From GCA-002282575 sp964416645 (GTDB lineage Bacteria > Pseudomonadota > Gammaproteobacteria > Thiomicrospirales > Thiomicrospiraceae), in the NCBI GenBank assembly GCA_964416645.1, contig CAYQEZ010000002.1, positions 14,616 to 78,615 of the forward strand: a DNA stretch of 64,000 nt, read 5' to 3'. Below, one piece after another: positions 1 to 8,449 of the stretch (position 1 is the first letter of the stretch; the number at the start of each line of letters is the position of its first letter). The notes beneath the pieces are model-generated. The model was not told where the DNA came from. It worked only from the letters and a program-made list of their open reading frames with translations, and made no database searches. A program made the translations under genes and the position numbers.

Positions 1-260
1 TCGGCCAGTTGTTCGGCAGCTGGATGATTTAGACCACCAAACATGACATGAGAAAGGCGTTGGCTTTGCTGGTTAATGGCTTCGACTAACGCAGGATGGT
101 TGTAGCCAAAAATCGCTGTCCACCAACTGGCAATACCATCTAATAAATGACGACCATCGTTAAGGTATAGTCGGTGCTCTTGAGTGCGTGTAATGTCTAG
201 CGGTAGGGGCTTGGCTGGCAGACTGTTGTATGGGTGCCAAGCCTTGGATGAATTAGGCAT
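1..260 (-). CDS. bioA: Adenosylmethionine-8-amino-7-oxononanoate aminotransferase (BioA), N-terminal part
   Basis: Only the first ~86 codons are present; the gene runs off the left edge. BioA is the PLP enzyme that makes 7,8-diaminopelargonate in biotin synthesis, using S-adenosylmethionine as amino donor. The translation begins MPNSSKAWHPYNS and contains DGIASWWTAIFGYNHPAL and SHVMFGGLNHPA, segments characteristic of BioA rather than of other class III aminotransferases. It begins 6 nt after the stop of the upstream minus-strand membrane-protein gene, so the two may be cotranscribed. The catalytic lysine lies outside the window. Confidence 0.93.
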   Translation of the reverse strand, partial: MPNSSKAWHPYNSLPAKPLPLDITRTQEHRLYLNDGRHLLDGIASWWTAIFGYNHPALVEAINQQSQRLSHVMFGGLNHPAAEQLA

Positions 261-266
261 TAGCTT

Positions 267-800
267 TCACATTCTTGCTTCTTTAGGTGCTTGATCGAGT
301 ACATCCAATGGACGTTGTTTAGGGCGGGTAAAGCGCATCACACTGTAAGTAATAATCGAAACGCCTAAAATGCTGACAAAATAAATACCAAAAGAGAAGA
401 GAGTAATGAAAAACGGTCCGCCGGGAATGGGGATATTGAGAAAAAAGGGTTCTCCCTGTCCCAGATAAATTGAACCGAGCATGGCACCCGCGATAATCGC
501 AATGGAATCGAGAATCCACGCATGAATGACTTTTTGCGCCATACGGGATAATAGAAAGCTTTGTAAAAAGGCATTAACAACAAAAATACCCAATAAAATG
601 GGCACAAACCACTGTGAAAATAAGAAGATATGTTCATAAATGAACATCCACATATCCGGCAAGGGTATGTCGCTGTTGGTGGGTAGTTGGTCAACAAAGT
701 TGAACAAACCAACGGTAAGAAAGCTCAGCCAGAATACCAAAAAGGTATCAAAAAAATTGGCGATGGCATAGCTGATAAAGCTATCTGGCTGGTTTTTCAT
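267..800 (-). CDS. Multi-pass membrane protein, unknown function
   Basis: A 177-aa protein with about four hydrophobic segments (residues ~15-35, ~60-83, ~95-113 and ~128-152) and a polar, basic C-terminal tail (RFTRPKQRPLDVLDQ). The N-terminal FFDTFLVFWLSF stretch faintly recalls RDD-family proteins, but the diagnostic RDD arginine/aspartate pattern is not convincing, so I assign no family. It lies between the aminotransferase gene and bioA on the same strand with short gaps, so it is probably in the same transcript. Existence as a gene is well supported by length and gene packing; the function is unknown. Confidence 0.75.
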   Translation of the reverse strand: MKNQPDSFISYAIANFFDTFLVFWLSFLTVGLFNFVDQLPTNSDIPLPDMWMFIYEHIFLFSQWFVPILLGIFVVNAFLQSFLLSRMAQKVIHAWILDSIAIIAGAMLGSIYLGQGEPFFLNIPIPGGPFFITLFSFGIYFVSILGVSIITYSVMRFTRPKQRPLDVLDQAPKEARM

Positions 801-813
801 GTTGGAGTATTAA

Positions 814-2004
814 TTAATTGTGCGTGTTTTTTGCTAAAAAATCCGCCAAACGCGTCATGGCGCCTTGTAATTCTTCCATACTGGTGGCAAAAGACAAGCG
901 CATATAGCCTTCGCTACCGAATGCAGAGCCTGGCACTAACGCTAAGTCACTTTCTTCTAAAATGCGGGTTGCCAGTTGGGTGTCGGTTGCACAGCCTGTA
1001 GCTTGCATAGCGCCACGCACATCGAAGAAATTATAGAAGGCACCATCAGGAGATAAAGCTGTAATGCCTGGCATGGCATTCAGTGCTTGGGTAATAAAAG
1101 CACTGCGAGCTTTGAATGCTTTGACCATATCACCAATAAAGGTCTGATCGCCATTTAATGCAGTTACCGTTGCCGCTTGTGAAATGGAGCAGGGGTTAGA
1201 CGTGCTTTGTGATTGCACTTTTTTCATTTCATTAATCAGCGCTAAAGGACCAGCACAGTAGCCAATACGCCAACCTGTCATGCTGTAGGCTTTAGACACG
1301 CCGTTCAGCGTCACGGTACGTCCGACCATTTCAGGACAAGCATTTAACCAAGTGCTAAAAGGCGTTTCACCCAGAATAATGTGTTCGTACATGTCATCAG
1401 TCGCAATCAAAATGTTGGGATGATTGGCCAACACATCACCCAAAGCACGCATTTCCGCTTGGCTATAAACGGCACCCGTTGGGTTAGAAGGGCTATTGAT
1501 AACAAACAGCTTGGTTTTGTCGCTAATCGAAGAAGCCAGCTGCTCGGGCGTAATTTTAAAACCCTGTTCAATACCTGCTTGCACCACGACAGGTTTGCCG
1601 CCCGCTAACAGCACCATATCTGGATAAGAAACCCAGTAGGGAGCAGGAATAATCACTTCATCGCCAGCATTCAAGTAGGCTTGGCACAGGTTGTAGAAGC
1701 TTTGTTTGCCGCCTGATGAGACTAAAATTTGTTTTGCTGTGTAGTCTAATCCATTTTCGCGTTTGAACTTAGCAATGATGGCTTCTTTGAGCTCGGGTGT
1801 GCCATCGACAGCCGTGTAGCGTGTTTTGCCCGCTTCAATCGCATCAATGCCTGCTTGACGAATATGCGCAGGTGTAGGAAAGTCAGGCTCACCCGCACCT
1901 AGGCTAATAATGTCACGTCCCTGACGTTTGAGTTCGAGGGCACGAGCAGTGACCACTAAGGTCGGAGATTCCTTGACGGCAAGGACGCGTTGAGCGAGTT
2001 GCAT
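814..2004 (-). CDS. Class I PLP aminotransferase, aspartate aminotransferase type
   Basis: A 396-aa fold-type I PLP enzyme that probably interconverts aspartate/oxaloacetate with glutamate/2-oxoglutarate; some members also act on prephenate. Family signatures seen are SLGAGEPDFPTPAHI near the N-terminus, INSPSNPTGAVYS, and the PLP-lysine motif NGVSKAYSMTGWRIGY with K238. The C-terminal arginine region (GYMRLSFATS) is present. The length and the MQLAQRVLAVKESPTL start fit the AspB/AatA (subgroup 1-gamma) family rather than E. coli AspC. It lies downstream of the MotA/MotB-like operon with a ~90-nt gap. Substrate preference cannot be read from sequence. Confidence 0.9.
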   Translation of the reverse strand: MQLAQRVLAVKESPTLVVTARALELKRQGRDIISLGAGEPDFPTPAHIRQAGIDAIEAGKTRYTAVDGTPELKEAIIAKFKRENGLDYTAKQILVSSGGKQSFYNLCQAYLNAGDEVIIPAPYWVSYPDMVLLAGGKPVVVQAGIEQGFKITPEQLASSISDKTKLFVINSPSNPTGAVYSQAEMRALGDVLANHPNILIATDDMYEHIILGETPFSTWLNACPEMVGRTVTLNGVSKAYSMTGWRIGYCAGPLALINEMKKVQSQSTSNPCSISQAATVTALNGDQTFIGDMVKAFKARSAFITQALNAMPGITALSPDGAFYNFFDVRGAMQATGCATDTQLATRILEESDLALVPGSAFGSEGYMRLSFATSMEELQGAMTRLADFLAKNTHN

Positions 2005-2095
2005 GATGGTGATGACTTCTCTTTTACGAAAGTGGGGGCATATTTAATTAAATATTCATAATTATAGCGAAATTTTGGCGCTAATCCTAGGAGAT

Positions 2096-2776
2096 TTAAC
2101 CATTTGGCGTGCTTTTTAACAGGGCTGCGTTAATGCGAATTTGAATGCGTCGATTTTGCGCTTTGTGTTCTGGGCGATCATTGTCGATGAGAGGGGAGAA
2201 TTCACCTTTTCCAGCAAGGCTAAAGTGTTCAGGAGGAAGCTTTGATTCGCTTTGCAGTTGCATCATCACCGCTTGCGCACGCAAGGCCGACAATTGCCAG
2301 TTGTTGCGTAAGGGACTTGTAGTGGCAATGGCATCGTTGTCGGTGTGTCCTTCAATAATAATGTCGGTATGCCATTTCAGTCCAGCGGCTTGCATCGATT
2401 GAATAAGTTTGGGATAGTTTTCAGGCACTTGAATGATCGCAAGTTGGGGTAGCTGCTGAGCAATGCGTTGGATCAATGCGCTGAGCGTGGCTGAGGGTTG
2501 CGTTTTCGCGCTTTCAAAAGCATCGGGCGTATTGATGGTTATTAAAATGCCTTCGTTATCACGTGATAGACTGACGCCAGTGAGCTGTTCTTCAGTTAAG
2601 GCTAGTTCCAGTGTGCGATAGCTACGTTCAATTTGACCATCAATCCATTGATGGACTTGTTTGACATCGCCTTTGTTTAACACGAGTGTCATGATAAAAA
2701 AGCAAATGAGTAAGGTAACTAAATCACCAAAGGAGAGTAGCCAGCTTTTGCGTGCGTTACGTTCATGGCGTGTCAT
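2096..2776 (-). CDS. MotB-like OmpA-domain protein with ion-binding Asp
   Basis: A 226-aa protein with one N-terminal transmembrane helix and a C-terminal OmpA/MotB peptidoglycan-binding domain. The helix motif WLLSFGDLVTLLICFFIM carries D18 at the position of the ion-binding Asp of MotB/PomB. The periplasmic domain has EGHTDNDA, NNWQLSALRAQAV and the closing NRRIQIRI. Its start overlaps the preceding MotB-like gene by 14 nt, suggesting translational coupling in a motA-motB'-motB operon. It is the likely catalytic B subunit of a proton- or sodium-driven stator. An alternative is a non-flagellar MotA/TolQ-family motor. Confidence 0.88.
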   Translation of the reverse strand: MTRHERNARKSWLLSFGDLVTLLICFFIMTLVLNKGDVKQVHQWIDGQIERSYRTLELALTEEQLTGVSLSRDNEGILITINTPDAFESAKTQPSATLSALIQRIAQQLPQLAIIQVPENYPKLIQSMQAAGLKWHTDIIIEGHTDNDAIATTSPLRNNWQLSALRAQAVMMQLQSESKLPPEHFSLAGKGEFSPLIDNDRPEHKAQNRRIQIRINAALLKSTPNG

Positions 2777-3488
2777 GAACGTACTGCTTCTGATGGATAT
2801 TCAGTTGAATATAGATTTCAATACGACGATTATCGGCGTAGTTCATGACATGGTTTTTAGGTCTAAAACTACCGAGTCCAGCAATGGCAAAGGTTTTGGC
2901 AGGCAGTTGTAGTTTTTGTTCCAATAACTCTTGAATGGTCATTGCACGTGCGGTGGATAATTCCCAGTTGCTGGGAAAACGTGCGCTTTTCATGGGTTGT
3001 GCGTCGGTATGGCCTTCTACCAAAAGTTGCAGCTGTAACTGTTTTGTGCCACGTGTCACGGCTTGAATCTGTTGATCATGTCGTTGAGTGAAAGACGCCA
3101 GTTGTAATTGATTCAGTAGTACGCTCAGTTCAATCAGTCGATTTTGCCAAGCGGGTGCGAGTTTGTCAGAGCCGAGTGGAAACAGTTCATCGCCACTATC
3201 TTGCATGTGTAATGTTAAACGTATGCCTTTACTAACGGTGTTTTCAACTTGTAACCAATCCAGTTTAAACTGTTTTTTAATGGCGAGCGTTTGCTTAAAC
3301 AGTTGCATTTGTACCTTTTGAAAATGGCGCTTTTCACTGTTTTGTTCGAAGGTAATCAGATTCATCGACAGAATAAAGAAGGCGAGTAAGGAGGTGAAGA
3401 GCGAAATGTAGGTGAGTAGCCAAGCACTTTCTCGATCCATCTTGGGGAAGTTAACTGAAAGAGAGGGTTTTAAACGATGGCCGTTCAT
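2763..3488 (-). CDS. MotB-like OmpA-domain protein lacking the ion-binding Asp
   Basis: A 241-aa paralogue of the downstream MotB-like protein. The N-terminal helix reads WLLTYISLFTSLLAFFIL; aligned with WLLSFGDLVTLLICFFIM of its neighbour, S29 stands where the essential Asp should be. The peptidoglycan-binding domain looks intact (VEGHTDAQP, SNWELSTARAMT, NRRIEIYI). It overlaps the MotA-like gene by 4 nt (ATGA) and the next gene by 14 nt. Inference: it may form a heterodimer with the Asp-bearing paralogue, giving a stator with a single ion site, or be a structural anchor. Confidence 0.85.
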   Translation of the reverse strand: MNGHRLKPSLSVNFPKMDRESAWLLTYISLFTSLLAFFILSMNLITFEQNSEKRHFQKVQMQLFKQTLAIKKQFKLDWLQVENTVSKGIRLTLHMQDSGDELFPLGSDKLAPAWQNRLIELSVLLNQLQLASFTQRHDQQIQAVTRGTKQLQLQLLVEGHTDAQPMKSARFPSNWELSTARAMTIQELLEQKLQLPAKTFAIAGLGSFRPKNHVMNYADNRRIEIYIQLNIHQKQYVHDTP

Positions 3489-4318
3489 CTTGCTCGTTGC
3501 TCATTAATATCGTTGCGAAGACGTTGTGAAACAAACATCAGCAGTTCATCTTTAATGCGCAATGGCGATTCTTGGCGGTGAATGGCCAATATGCCCATCA
3601 TGATGATTTCAGCTTCACGAATTTCTTGTTTAGACAAATTACTCAATTTGCCCGCTATGGGTAAAAAGATAAAGTTAGCCAGTAACACCCCATAAAAAGT
3701 GGTCACCAGTGCCACGCCCATGCCTGTGAGCAGTTGCTGCATCACATCATTACCCTCACTCATGGCGAAGTTGTCGGCTGGATTGGTATTGCCTTGCATG
3801 CTCATCATCATAATCAGTCCCATCACTGTTCCCAGCATGCCGAAGGCGGGGGCATAAGAAGCCATGTTATAGAACATTTCCTGACAGTTGGCATGACGCA
3901 GCTGCATGCTGGATAGCTCGTTGTGTAGGTTGCGTTCGAGTGCACTGTTGTCGTTGGTTATTAATAGCTCGGCTAAGCCAAGTCGAATAAATCCGTGATC
4001 AATTGTGTCTATGTGTTTTTCTAATGCTAGTTTGCCATGACGTTGTGCGATAATGGCGAGGTCGAGCAACTCATCAATAACGAGTTTTTCAGAACGACTT
4101 TCTCGGCTCATGGCGATCCAAATGCCTTTGAATAAGCAGGTTAGTTGATTGAGCGGATAATTGATTAATACGGCTGCCAGCACCCCACCCACGACGATTA
4201 GCGCCGAGCGAGCATCAAGAAAAGCGGACACAAAATGCATTTGTTGGTAATCGAACATACTGGAAACGATGACGATTACGCCGAGCATTAGGCCGAGTAG
4301 GGTGGCAAGTTTGTTCAT
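3485..4318 (-). CDS. MotA/PomA-like stator channel subunit
   Basis: A 277-aa protein with four predicted membrane helices: residues ~5-25, ~33-55, and a C-terminal pair within APAFGMLGTVMGLIMMM and GVALVTTFYGVLLANFIFLP. The Pro-containing motifs match the conserved prolines of MotA helices 3 and 4 that take part in torque generation. The cytoplasmic loop between helices 2 and 3 holds charged residues (SRESRSEKLVIDELLD; ALERNLHNEL) as in MotA. It is first in a three-gene overlapping operon with two MotB-like genes. A PomA-type flagellar stator is the best fit. No Zorya zorC/zorD-type genes follow, so a defence role is not supported. Confidence 0.88.
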   Translation of the reverse strand: MNKLATLLGLMLGVIVIVSSMFDYQQMHFVSAFLDARSALIVVGGVLAAVLINYPLNQLTCLFKGIWIAMSRESRSEKLVIDELLDLAIIAQRHGKLALEKHIDTIDHGFIRLGLAELLITNDNSALERNLHNELSSMQLRHANCQEMFYNMASYAPAFGMLGTVMGLIMMMSMQGNTNPADNFAMSEGNDVMQQLLTGMGVALVTTFYGVLLANFIFLPIAGKLSNLSKQEIREAEIIMMGILAIHRQESPLRIKDELLMFVSQRLRNDINEQRAR

Positions 4319-4439
4319 TATGGTTAAAGCAACATAGGGTGTGTTTGGCTCATCATAGCTTTTTGGTTAACTTCATCGACTATTGATAAAGCACAAAGTG
4401 AACCAACTTATATTTTTTAATAGTGATTGTGGGGTTTTC

Positions 4440-5273
4440 ATGAATCAAAGCAGGGAAATTGTGATTGATATTCGCCCAGAAGCGGAGTTTTTGCAAGGAC
4501 ATCAGCAGGGCAGTGTTCATTTTGATGGCGTTTTGGCTCTGTCAGAGCGTCAGTATGAATTACCAGAACCACAGCAAGTCATGACCATTGTGCATGGATC
4601 GGAGCAAGTTGCTGATTTATTAGCTTGGATTCAAACCAAAGGTTGTCAACACACACAATTGCAACTTTGGTCTGAAGCTTTTAAGGAGCAGCTAATACGG
4701 CAGCAAGCTTTGGCGACGGGAGTGTCTGATGGCTACGCTTGGCGTCCATCTAAAGTGGTTGAATATTTCACCAATAACGTGGCTTTGCCCGATGATGTTC
4801 AATTACGTCAAGGCGTGGATATTGGCTGCGGTGCTGGACGAGATTTGATTTATTTGGCTATGCATGGCTGGCAGATGACGGGGGTTGATGTGCGTTTAGA
4901 AATGCTGGAAAAAGCGCAAGCACTAGCCATGCGCCAACAGGTTTTCATCACCACTTGGCAGAGGGACTGTGAGCAGCTTGTTGATCCCTTTGCTGACTTG
5001 GCAGATGCGAGTGTTGGTCTTATTAACGTTGCGCGCTATTTGCATCGCCCCTTGTTTCCAGTCATCAGACGTTTATTAGCGCCTAAGGGGTATCTGATCT
5101 ATCATACCTTTATGCAGGGCTGCGAAGCCTTTGGCAGTCCAAAAAACCCGCGTTTTTTACTGGCTCCTGATGAGTTGTCCATGACTTTTTCTGACTATCA
5201 GATTTTGCTTGATGAGGTCATCACCCTAGCGGATGGGCGACCAATGGCAGCCTTTATCGCCAGAAAACCTTAA
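4440..5273 (+). CDS. Rhodanese-like domain fused to SAM-dependent methyltransferase
   Basis: I chose ATG 4440 (MNQSREIVIDIRPEAEF) over an upstream ATG at 4383 because the rhodanese-like fold starts there and a GGGG-containing ribosome-binding stretch precedes it; this gives 277 aa. Residues ~5-90 resemble a rhodanese domain (IDIRPEAEFLQGHQQG), but the active-site loop reads TIVHGSEQV without the catalytic Cys. Residues ~95-277 form a class I methyltransferase with the SAM motif VDIGCGAGRDLIYLA and acidic motif II TGVDVR, similar to the TehB/Tam branch. The substrate is unknown. It is convergent with the downstream dehydrogenase across a hairpin. Confidence 0.82.
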   Translation: MNQSREIVIDIRPEAEFLQGHQQGSVHFDGVLALSERQYELPEPQQVMTIVHGSEQVADLLAWIQTKGCQHTQLQLWSEAFKEQLIRQQALATGVSDGYAWRPSKVVEYFTNNVALPDDVQLRQGVDIGCGAGRDLIYLAMHGWQMTGVDVRLEMLEKAQALAMRQQVFITTWQRDCEQLVDPFADLADASVGLINVARYLHRPLFPVIRRLLAPKGYLIYHTFMQGCEAFGSPKNPRFLLAPDELSMTFSDYQILLDEVITLADGRPMAAFIARKP

Positions 5274-5279
5274 ACTCGT

Positions 5280-5318
5280 AAAGTCTGAATCAGAAGCGAA
5301 TCTCACTATTCAGACTTT
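5280..5318. terminator. Bidirectional hairpin between convergent genes
   Basis: A perfect 11-bp inverted repeat, AAAGTCTGAAT (5280-5290) and ATTCAGACTTT (5308-5318), with a 17-nt loop lies between the methyltransferase stop and the dehydrogenase stop. Short T runs follow on the plus strand. Position and symmetry fit a shared terminator. Its arms and loop (AGTCTGAA, AGAAGCGAA, AGACTTTCC) also resemble the hairpin end of the dispersed repeats at 9625 and 18432, so it may be a solo relic of that family. Confidence 0.65.
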
Positions 5319-5333
5319 CCTTTCAGGCATTCT

Positions 5334-6701
5334 CTAGCTATGAACAATCGTTTTTAGATTGGTAAACTCTAATAAACCCAAGCGGCCCATTTCTCGGCCA
5401 ACACCAGAGTTGCCTGTACCACCAAAAGGTAAGCGTGGGTCAGAGCGCATTAAGCCATTAATATAGGTGCACCCCGTGCGCAGGTTTTCAGCAATGGTTT
5501 GCGCCGTGGTGCTGTCTTGAGTGAAGACCGTTGAACCCAGCCCAAAATGACTGCTGTTAGCTAATGAAATGGCATGTTGAATATCGCTGGCTTTGGTAAT
5601 AGTGGCGAGAGGACCAAAAGTTTCTTCGTCAAATGCTTTCATGCCTGGCATAGCATTCGCGAGTAATGTCGGTTGATAGCAACCGTCATGTTTCGACCAT
5701 TTGGCGCCACCACAACACAACTCAGCACCTGAGTTAAGTGTTGCGTTCACTTGTTCATGTAATTCGTCACAGTGTTGGGCGCGTGCGAGTGGAGCTATGT
5801 CCGTTTCTGGGTTCATCGGGTCACCCATTTTCAGCTGTTGAATGCGTTCAGTTAGCGCTTCACAAAAATCAGCATAATGATATTTGTCGATAATGAAGCG
5901 TTTAGCGGCAATGCAGCTTTGTCCCGCATTGGTAAAGCGTGATTGAATAGCTGTATCTAATGCCAAGTTGAGATTGGCATCTTCCAACACAATAAAAGGG
6001 TCAGAACCGCCTAATTCTAGGACAACTTTTTTGAAGTCTGCAGCCGCTGCTTGCGCAACCGAACGCCCTGCGGGTTCACTACCTGTAAGACTGACGCCAC
6101 GAATATGTGGATGGCGAACCAGTTGCTCAACCTGATTTGCTGGCACAAAAACAACATTAAATAATCCCTCTTTGAAGCCAGCTTCTTGAAATAAGGTGAA
6201 TAGTGCTTGTGCACATAAGGGCACATTGCTCGCATGCTTTAACAACACGCCATTGCCTGCGATGATGGCTGGAATGGCAGCACGAATGACTTGCCAAAAT
6301 GGAAAATTCCAGGGCATGACTAATAAAATAACCCCTAACGGAAGGGGTTGCACGAAGCTTTTGCGTGCTTCTGTGGCAATATATTCAGGTTCTAACCAGT
6401 CGGCGCTTTGTGTTGCATACACATCGCATAGCCATGCACACTTATCAATTTCGGCTAAAGATTCAACATAGCGTTTACCCATTTCCTGTGTTATGAGTTT
6501 TGCCAGTGTTTCTCGATCACGACGCAGTAGTTTAGCTAAGGTTTCGACTGGCTCAACGCGCTCATAAATGGAAAAATGTTTATGCCAGTTTTTGAATGCT
6601 TGCTGAGCTTTATTTAAACTTTTTTCTATCTCGGATGCCGATGTAAATGCTATCTTGGCTAATTGCTCTTTGGTCCAAGGATTGCAACTTATTTGGCTCA
6701 T
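5334..6701 (-). CDS. NAD(P)-dependent succinate-semialdehyde dehydrogenase family protein
   Basis: Aldehyde dehydrogenase superfamily enzyme oxidising an aldehyde, probably succinate semialdehyde, to the acid. I placed the start at ATG 6701 (MSQISCNPWTKEQ), which overlaps the upstream EAL-HDOD stop in an ATGA; the longer frame from 6731 has no better support. That gives 455 aa. The catalytic Cys is C263 in NAGQSCIAAKRF and the general base is E229 in VLELGGSDPF; MPWNFPFWQ and the GSEPAGRSV nucleotide loop are present. It most resembles the Sad/YneI branch. Substrate assignment is family inference. Confidence 0.87.
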   Translation of the reverse strand: MSQISCNPWTKEQLAKIAFTSASEIEKSLNKAQQAFKNWHKHFSIYERVEPVETLAKLLRRDRETLAKLITQEMGKRYVESLAEIDKCAWLCDVYATQSADWLEPEYIATEARKSFVQPLPLGVILLVMPWNFPFWQVIRAAIPAIIAGNGVLLKHASNVPLCAQALFTLFQEAGFKEGLFNVVFVPANQVEQLVRHPHIRGVSLTGSEPAGRSVAQAAAADFKKVVLELGGSDPFIVLEDANLNLALDTAIQSRFTNAGQSCIAAKRFIIDKYHYADFCEALTERIQQLKMGDPMNPETDIAPLARAQHCDELHEQVNATLNSGAELCCGGAKWSKHDGCYQPTLLANAMPGMKAFDEETFGPLATITKASDIQHAISLANSSHFGLGSTVFTQDSTTAQTIAENLRTGCTYINGLMRSDPRLPFGGTGNSGVGREMGRLGLLEFTNLKTIVHS

Positions 6702-7897
6702 TGTGTTTCTCGCATCACCTGACTGCCCCAACGTGCTGCGGTTAAGTAATGATTCGACAAATCCATAATCGCTGCGTCTTCATAGGTCAAAGACATGAGG
6801 TCGGCATAAGGGTTTTCAAATTGTTTGGCAATCCACAAGGCTTGTCCAACTGAACCTTGATAATTGATCATGGCTGTTTTTAAGTGCTCAGCGATCGGTA
6901 ATTCATCCAGCACCTCGTCTTGGGGCAAGTCAAAGTAAGCACCCAAGGTTGAAAAAAGTCCTACTAAAAAATAGCTGTCTTTTTCGCTTTTGTGTCCACA
7001 GTGTTCGGCTAACTGCTCACAAAGTTTAGCGCGTACCAGCGATGTTTCCATCAGAGCTTGAGGTTTTTCATCCACTTCCGACATCAAAATCATGCTAATC
7101 CATAATTTTAAGCGCTTTAATCCCATATAACGAATGGCATCTGTGATGGAAGTAACCTGAATGGGTAGATTGTGTTGCGGTTGATTGATAGCAGTAAGCA
7201 GTTTATGACTTAGTGTGACATCATGGCTAATAATGTCTGCTAAGGTTTCTAGCTCAGTATCATTGTTGTTTACTTTAGATAAGAGTTGTAACAAATTTAA
7301 TTTACTGGCGCTGAGTTTTTTGCCATGCAACACAATCGGATTGGTAAAGAAAAAACCTTGAAAATAATCAAAACCACTGGCTTTGAGTTGTTGCACACTG
7401 CTGTCATCGAGTACGTCCTGTGCAATCACCTTTAGTGATGCTTGGTGCAATTTAGCAATTATCGCCGCATAGTCTTCGTGTTGATGCTGTTTGGGATTAA
7501 TCTTAACATACTGACAAGCACTTGCCACGCGATCATGATCAGGGTTGTTTGGCTGATAGTTGCTTAAACATAAGCGGATACCACCTAGACGAAGAGTTTT
7601 TAATAGCTTAAGTGTTTCTGGCTGTTGTGCAACGGAAACTTCTATTTCGATGATGAGATGGTTTGGATTGGGGGTTAGTGTAAGCAGGCTTTCGTTTAGA
7701 ACCAATTGATTGGCGCGTAAAAAAATCAGCGCACCACCTGCTAATTGAGCTAGGTCGTGTGTTTTGTGCAGTTGTGTAAAGCACTCTAAGGCGACCTGAC
7801 CCGTATAGGTAATGGGTTGCATTATTAACTCGTAACCAATAATGGCCATTTGTGCATTGAGAATAGGTTGTCTTAGCAGGGTTACGTCGGTCAACAT
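6698..7897 (-). CDS. EAL-HDOD domain signalling protein (YuxH-like)
   Basis: ATG 7897 (MLTDVTLLRQPIL) is preceded by AGAGGT at good spacing, so it is preferred to the upstream ATG at 7915; the protein is 399 aa. Residues ~1-200 form an EAL-like domain and residues ~205-395 an HDOD domain (LNLLQLLSKVNNNDTELETL; SITDAIRYMGLKRLKLWI). The EAL domain has lost catalytic residues: the signature reads YELIMQ, and the later segment IAQDVLDDSSVQQLKASGFD has Q where a metal/substrate Glu is expected. It therefore probably does not hydrolyse c-di-GMP and acts as a regulatory scaffold. It is coupled to the downstream dehydrogenase by a 4-nt overlap. Confidence 0.85.
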   Translation of the reverse strand: MLTDVTLLRQPILNAQMAIIGYELIMQPITYTGQVALECFTQLHKTHDLAQLAGGALIFLRANQLVLNESLLTLTPNPNHLIIEIEVSVAQQPETLKLLKTLRLGGIRLCLSNYQPNNPDHDRVASACQYVKINPKQHQHEDYAAIIAKLHQASLKVIAQDVLDDSSVQQLKASGFDYFQGFFFTNPIVLHGKKLSASKLNLLQLLSKVNNNDTELETLADIISHDVTLSHKLLTAINQPQHNLPIQVTSITDAIRYMGLKRLKLWISMILMSEVDEKPQALMETSLVRAKLCEQLAEHCGHKSEKDSYFLVGLFSTLGAYFDLPQDEVLDELPIAEHLKTAMINYQGSVGQALWIAKQFENPYADLMSLTYEDAAIMDLSNHYLTAARWGSQVMRETQ

Positions 7898-8067
7898 GCA
7901 ATACCTCTTAATCATTATTATTCGAATTTTTCTGTATCACTTTAGCTTAGCTGAGGCTGGCTTGCAAGGCATTGAGTGCTGTTTTTGTGCGTAATTCAGA
8001 GTGCGTTTCCTTTTGTGATGCCTATCTTGTATAATATTGAAGATTTTTAATGAAGGATATCAATATT

Positions 8068-8316
8068 ATGACCATTTCTCGTGTAATTAATTTGTTTGCT
8101 GGTCTAATGATCATGATCAGTATTTTGCTAGCTCACATGTCGGGAGCTGTCGATATTACGGAAATGAGCTGGTTGTGGTTGACTGCTTTTGTGGGCTTTA
8201 ACCTGTTCCAGTTTTCAATCACTGGTTTTTGTCCACTAGACAAAATATTGCGTAAGATGGGCTTTAAAGATAGCGCTGACTCTGGATGCGGTGCGGGTGG
8301 TTGCGGATCTCATTAA
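8068..8316 (+). CDS. Small DUF2892-type inner-membrane protein
   Basis: Two hydrophobic helices (residues ~6-24 and ~31-52) followed by GFCPLDKILRKMGF match the DUF2892 pattern also found at the C-terminus of YgaP-type rhodaneses. The tail ends in SGCGAGGCGSH, a Cys/Gly-rich stretch that may bind metal or sulfur. ATG 8068 gives 82 aa and has AAGGA upstream; an ATG at 8050 would add MKDINI. A TATAAT hexamer at 8030-8035 is a plausible -10. It is monocistronic and closed by a hairpin at 8347. The function of DUF2892 proteins is unknown; a sulfur-trafficking role is only a guess. Confidence 0.8.
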   Translation: MTISRVINLFAGLMIMISILLAHMSGAVDITEMSWLWLTAFVGFNLFQFSITGFCPLDKILRKMGFKDSADSGCGAGGCGSH

Positions 8317-8340
8317 ATTGATTCGTTTTGCTGCTTAATT

Positions 8341-8368
8341 AAAAAACCGCCGATAGGCGGTTTTTATT
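8341..8368 (+). terminator. Rho-independent terminator
   Basis: CCGCC (8347-8351) and GGCGG (8356-8360) flank a GATA loop, with an A run before and a T run after the stem. It ends the DUF2892 gene and, read on the other strand, could also serve the convergent DAHP synthase gene. Confidence 0.85.
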
Positions 8369-8449
8369 ATAAGCGGTTTTTATTAAGTGCGTCTGCTAAT
8401 GGTAAGTAGCTGATTAATTGGTTTGGGCTTTAACACAATCAGTGTGCTT

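Noticed and set aside
2096..4318. Zorya-type anti-phage system (ZorAB are MotA/MotB-like)
   Set aside because: No ZorC/ZorD/ZorE-like gene is adjacent, the MotA-like protein lacks a long cytosolic tail, and the neighbours are metabolic. A stator is the simpler reading.
8050..8067. Alternative earlier start for the DUF2892 gene
   Set aside because: The six extra residues are not family-like and the AAGGA site fits ATG 8068; left as a possibility only.
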